From the NCBI RefSeq assembly GCF_000372645.1, contig NZ_APMP01000014.1, forward strand, positions 1-64,000: a DNA stretch of 64,000 bases. The letters are read 5' to 3'. Of the stretch, positions 62,468-64,000 are shown in pieces (positions within the stretch are counted from its first letter, which is position 1; each line of letters begins with the position of its first letter). The stretch is from Caulobacter vibrioides OR37. Lineage in GTDB: Bacteria; Pseudomonadota; Alphaproteobacteria; Caulobacterales; Caulobacteraceae. Position numbers and translations under genes: made by a program. Under the pieces are notes generated by a model. That model worked only from the letters and a program-made list of their open reading frames with translations. It made no database searches and was not told the origin of the DNA.

Positions 62468-63214
62468 TCAGTTGCCGTTGACGTTCCCGTTGATCGCGTA
62501 GCTGAAGCTGATGGGCAGCAGATCGCGGAAATACTGCTGCATGAAGAGTCCCGCCTCGGCGACGCCGCTGCGGGGCACATAGACCACGTCGAAGCGGCGC
62601 AGGGGCACGAGGTCCGCGCCGCCGCTCCTGGTCAGGCCCGCGAGCATGTTCGCCGTGCGCATCATCGCCCTGCCGTCCGGCCCGCGGCGAATAATCACAA
62701 CCTGATTGCGCTTCGCGCCGGGGGTGAAGCCGCCCGCCTGGATGATGGCCCGCAGAGCGTCTCCGTCGCCGGCCATGTCGAAGACGCCAGGATTCTTGAC
62801 CTCGCCGCCGACGAAGATCTTCAGCGGCGTCGTCGACTTCACCGAAATCTGCACCTGGGGACGCAGCAGCTGGCTGGAATAGGCTTGGCTGATCGAGCCT
62901 TCCAGGTCCTGGATCGTGCGATCGGCCGCCATGACCGGACTGATCAGAGGCAGGGACACGCGCCCGTCCGGCTGGACCGTCACCGTCTTGTTGAGCTCCG
63001 GCGCGGAGGGCACGGTCAGCTCGATCTCGTCGCCGGGATAGAACCGGTAGGAGGGCTCGTCGTCGCTCCAGTCGGCGTAGCCGATATTGGGGAAGCGCGC
63101 CGTCGGCCTGGGCCCCGGCGTGATCGGTTCGGCGTCGATGTGCCCGCAAGCGGCGAGGCCGCTGGCCGTCAGGACCACGGCCAAGGCCGTCCAGAGATGC
63201 GTGCGCCTGTGCAT
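62468..63214 (-). CDS. hfsD: Holdfast polysaccharide export lipoprotein HfsD (Wza-like)
   Basis: A 248-residue outer-membrane polysaccharide export protein. The lipoprotein signal ends in the lipobox LAAC (Cys about 23). The poly-export domain has PGDEIELTVPSAPELNKTVT and VQPDGRVSLPLISPV, and an SLBB-like domain has FVGGEVKNPGVFDM. It forms the outer-membrane channel for the holdfast polysaccharide. The name rests on its neighbour hfsA and on the divK-to-hfs gene order, which resembles C. crescentus as I recall it. ATG 63214 starts the signal; the longer frame is not conserved. Confidence 0.85.
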   Translation of the reverse strand: MHRRTHLWTALAVVLTASGLAACGHIDAEPITPGPRPTARFPNIGYADWSDDEPSYRFYPGDEIELTVPSAPELNKTVTVQPDGRVSLPLISPVMAADRTIQDLEGSISQAYSSQLLRPQVQISVKSTTPLKIFVGGEVKNPGVFDMAGDGDALRAIIQAGGFTPGAKRNQVVIIRRGPDGRAMMRTANMLAGLTRSGGADLVPLRRFDVVYVPRSGVAEAGLFMQQYFRDLLPISFSYAINGNVNGN

Positions 63215-63299
63215 GGGGCAAGTCTTAACAGGAATGGGTAACGAACCCTTAAGGCTGCTCGCTCCAGGGTGCGAAGCAGATTGAACCGTTCGGATTCGC
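63215..63299. promoter_or_regulatory. Divergent hfsD/hfsA promoter region
   Basis: 85 bases between divergent starts. It contains TTAAC (63226) and TTAAG (63248), AT-rich boxes resembling CtrA half-sites but 18 bases apart, and a small palindrome GGGTAACGAACCC. Holdfast genes are cell-cycle controlled, but no full known site is visible. Confidence 0.35.
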
Positions 63300-64000
63300 A
63301 TGTCGACGAGCGCCTGGATCAGCGTGCCCCACGACCCGCCGCCTCGTAGCGTTGGCGGGCTGGGCGGCGCGCGTCCGCGTTACGCGCCGACCGACTTCGT
63401 CACCCTGCTTTGGCGCGAGAAGTGGCTGATGCTGGGCGTCTTCCTGGTGATCGTGGTGCTCGGCGCCGGTTTCGCCATGACGCTGAAGAAGACCTATACG
63501 GCCAATTCCAGCCTCTTTGTTCGCCTCGGCCAGGAATATGTCTACGAACCCCGGGCCGGCGACGCCGGCCGCGGCGCGGTGCCCAATAGCGATCAGGTCA
63601 TCCAGTCGGAAGCCGAGATTCTCAACAGCGGCGAACTGCACGAGCGCGTGATCCGCAAGCTCGGCCTCGGCGCCATCTTTCCGAAGGTCGCCGACAAGTA
63701 CGCCCGCGCGACGCCGGAGGAGAAGCGGAAGCTGATGGGAGAGGCGCGCGACGCGATCGGCAAGAATCTGAAGATCGAAACGGCGCCGGACAACTCGATC
63801 ATCCGCCTGTCCTACCAGCACCAGGACGCGGACATGGCCGAGAAGGTGCTGAACACCCTGCTCGAGGAATATCTCATCTACCGCCGCACCTTGCTGATCG
63901 GCGGAGAGAGCCGCGTGTTGGAGCGCCAGCGGGATATCTTCGAGCGCAAGCTCTCCGAGGCCGACGCGGCCTATCAGGCATTTCTGAGCACCAACGATAT
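63300..64000 (+). CDS. hfsA: Holdfast export protein HfsA (Wzz-like), truncated by window end
   Basis: The first 233 codons of a polysaccharide co-polymerase; no stop occurs before the window ends. After an acidic/Pro N terminus comes a membrane segment (about 44-61, WLMLGVFLVIVVLGAGFAM). A periplasmic Wzz domain (YTANSSLFVRLGQEYVYEP) then leads into coiled-coil helices (RQRDIFERKLSEADAAYQAF). HfsA/HfsB are thought to control polymer length and bridge to HfsD. The ATG lacks a good ribosome site. It has no stop in the window, so gene callers needing one would miss it. Confidence 0.85.
   Translation, partial: MSTSAWISVPHDPPPRSVGGLGGARPRYAPTDFVTLLWREKWLMLGVFLVIVVLGAGFAMTLKKTYTANSSLFVRLGQEYVYEPRAGDAGRGAVPNSDQVIQSEAEILNSGELHERVIRKLGLGAIFPKVADKYARATPEEKRKLMGEARDAIGKNLKIETAPDNSIIRLSYQHQDADMAEKVLNTLLEEYLIYRRTLLIGGESRVLERQRDIFERKLSEADAAYQAFLSTND

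Overview
The window is chromosomal DNA from a Caulobacter species. DivK and PleD (36237-37975) closely match the C. crescentus proteins as I remember them. MipZ, a holdfast export pair, ClpS/ClpA in the Caulobacter arrangement and very high GC third positions agree. PleD differs from my memory of the C. crescentus protein at many positions, so this is a relative rather than that strain. I see no prophage, insertion sequence, integron, CRISPR array or rRNA operon. The DNA is core genome, densely packed, with short intergenic repeats.

Layout. 0-6.9 kb: lipB, a short FliN-like protein, tRNA-Leu(GAG), mgtE, a membrane-anchored lysozyme-like protein, then isovaleryl-CoA dehydrogenase, a tiny minus-strand transcription unit (5.5-5.9 kb) and a trans-aconitate methyltransferase. 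6.8-14.6 kb: a cNMP-binding/patatin protein, then the rest of leucine catabolism (mccB, enoyl-CoA hydratase, mccA), interrupted by a DUF3667 membrane protein. 14.7-18.3 kb: a minus-strand glycan cluster (GT4 glycosyltransferase, flippase, beta-propeller GINT1-like protein). 18.5-24.3 kb: DUF1489, panC, mipZ, a J-domain membrane protein, an aminotransferase and a SPOR-tailed D,D-carboxypeptidase. 24.4-29.3 kb: phasin, RidA, glycerophosphodiesterase, DUF482 acyltransferase, a stress FMN protein, DUF4287 and HIT. 29.3-38 kb: clpA/clpS, VOC, DUF3224, dinB, a ROK kinase, a HAD hydrolase and divK-pleD. 38-50.6 kb: a PafA-like phosphatase, rpmG, NUDIX, an aminotransferase, rnr, topA, dprA and plsY. 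50.6-60 kb: pyrC' and pyrB, a dicarboxylate carrier, ruvX and gatC-gatA-gatB. 60-64 kb: small envelope proteins, a GST, a SEL1 protein, then hfsD and a truncated hfsA running off the end.

How the genes work together. Ivd, MCC and the hydratase carry isovaleryl-CoA to HMG-CoA. MipZ (division-site placement), DivK/PleD (pole development) and HfsD/HfsA (holdfast export) are parts of the Caulobacter cell-cycle and stalked-pole programme. ClpS/ClpA form the N-end-rule protease front end. GatCAB makes Gln-tRNA and/or Asn-tRNA.

The most unusual signal is a minus-strand micro-gene at 5523-5696. A 22-codon reading frame is preceded by a ribosome-binding site that is a 17-nt exact complement of the 16S rRNA 3' tail, and it ends in a strong intrinsic terminator. 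Two structured repeats (14631-14750 and 28119-28234) share a design: each carries a GANTC (CcrM) site in a hairpin loop and supplies the stop codon of the adjacent gene. The dihydroorotase next to pyrB lacks its metal ligands and looks like a pseudoenzyme.
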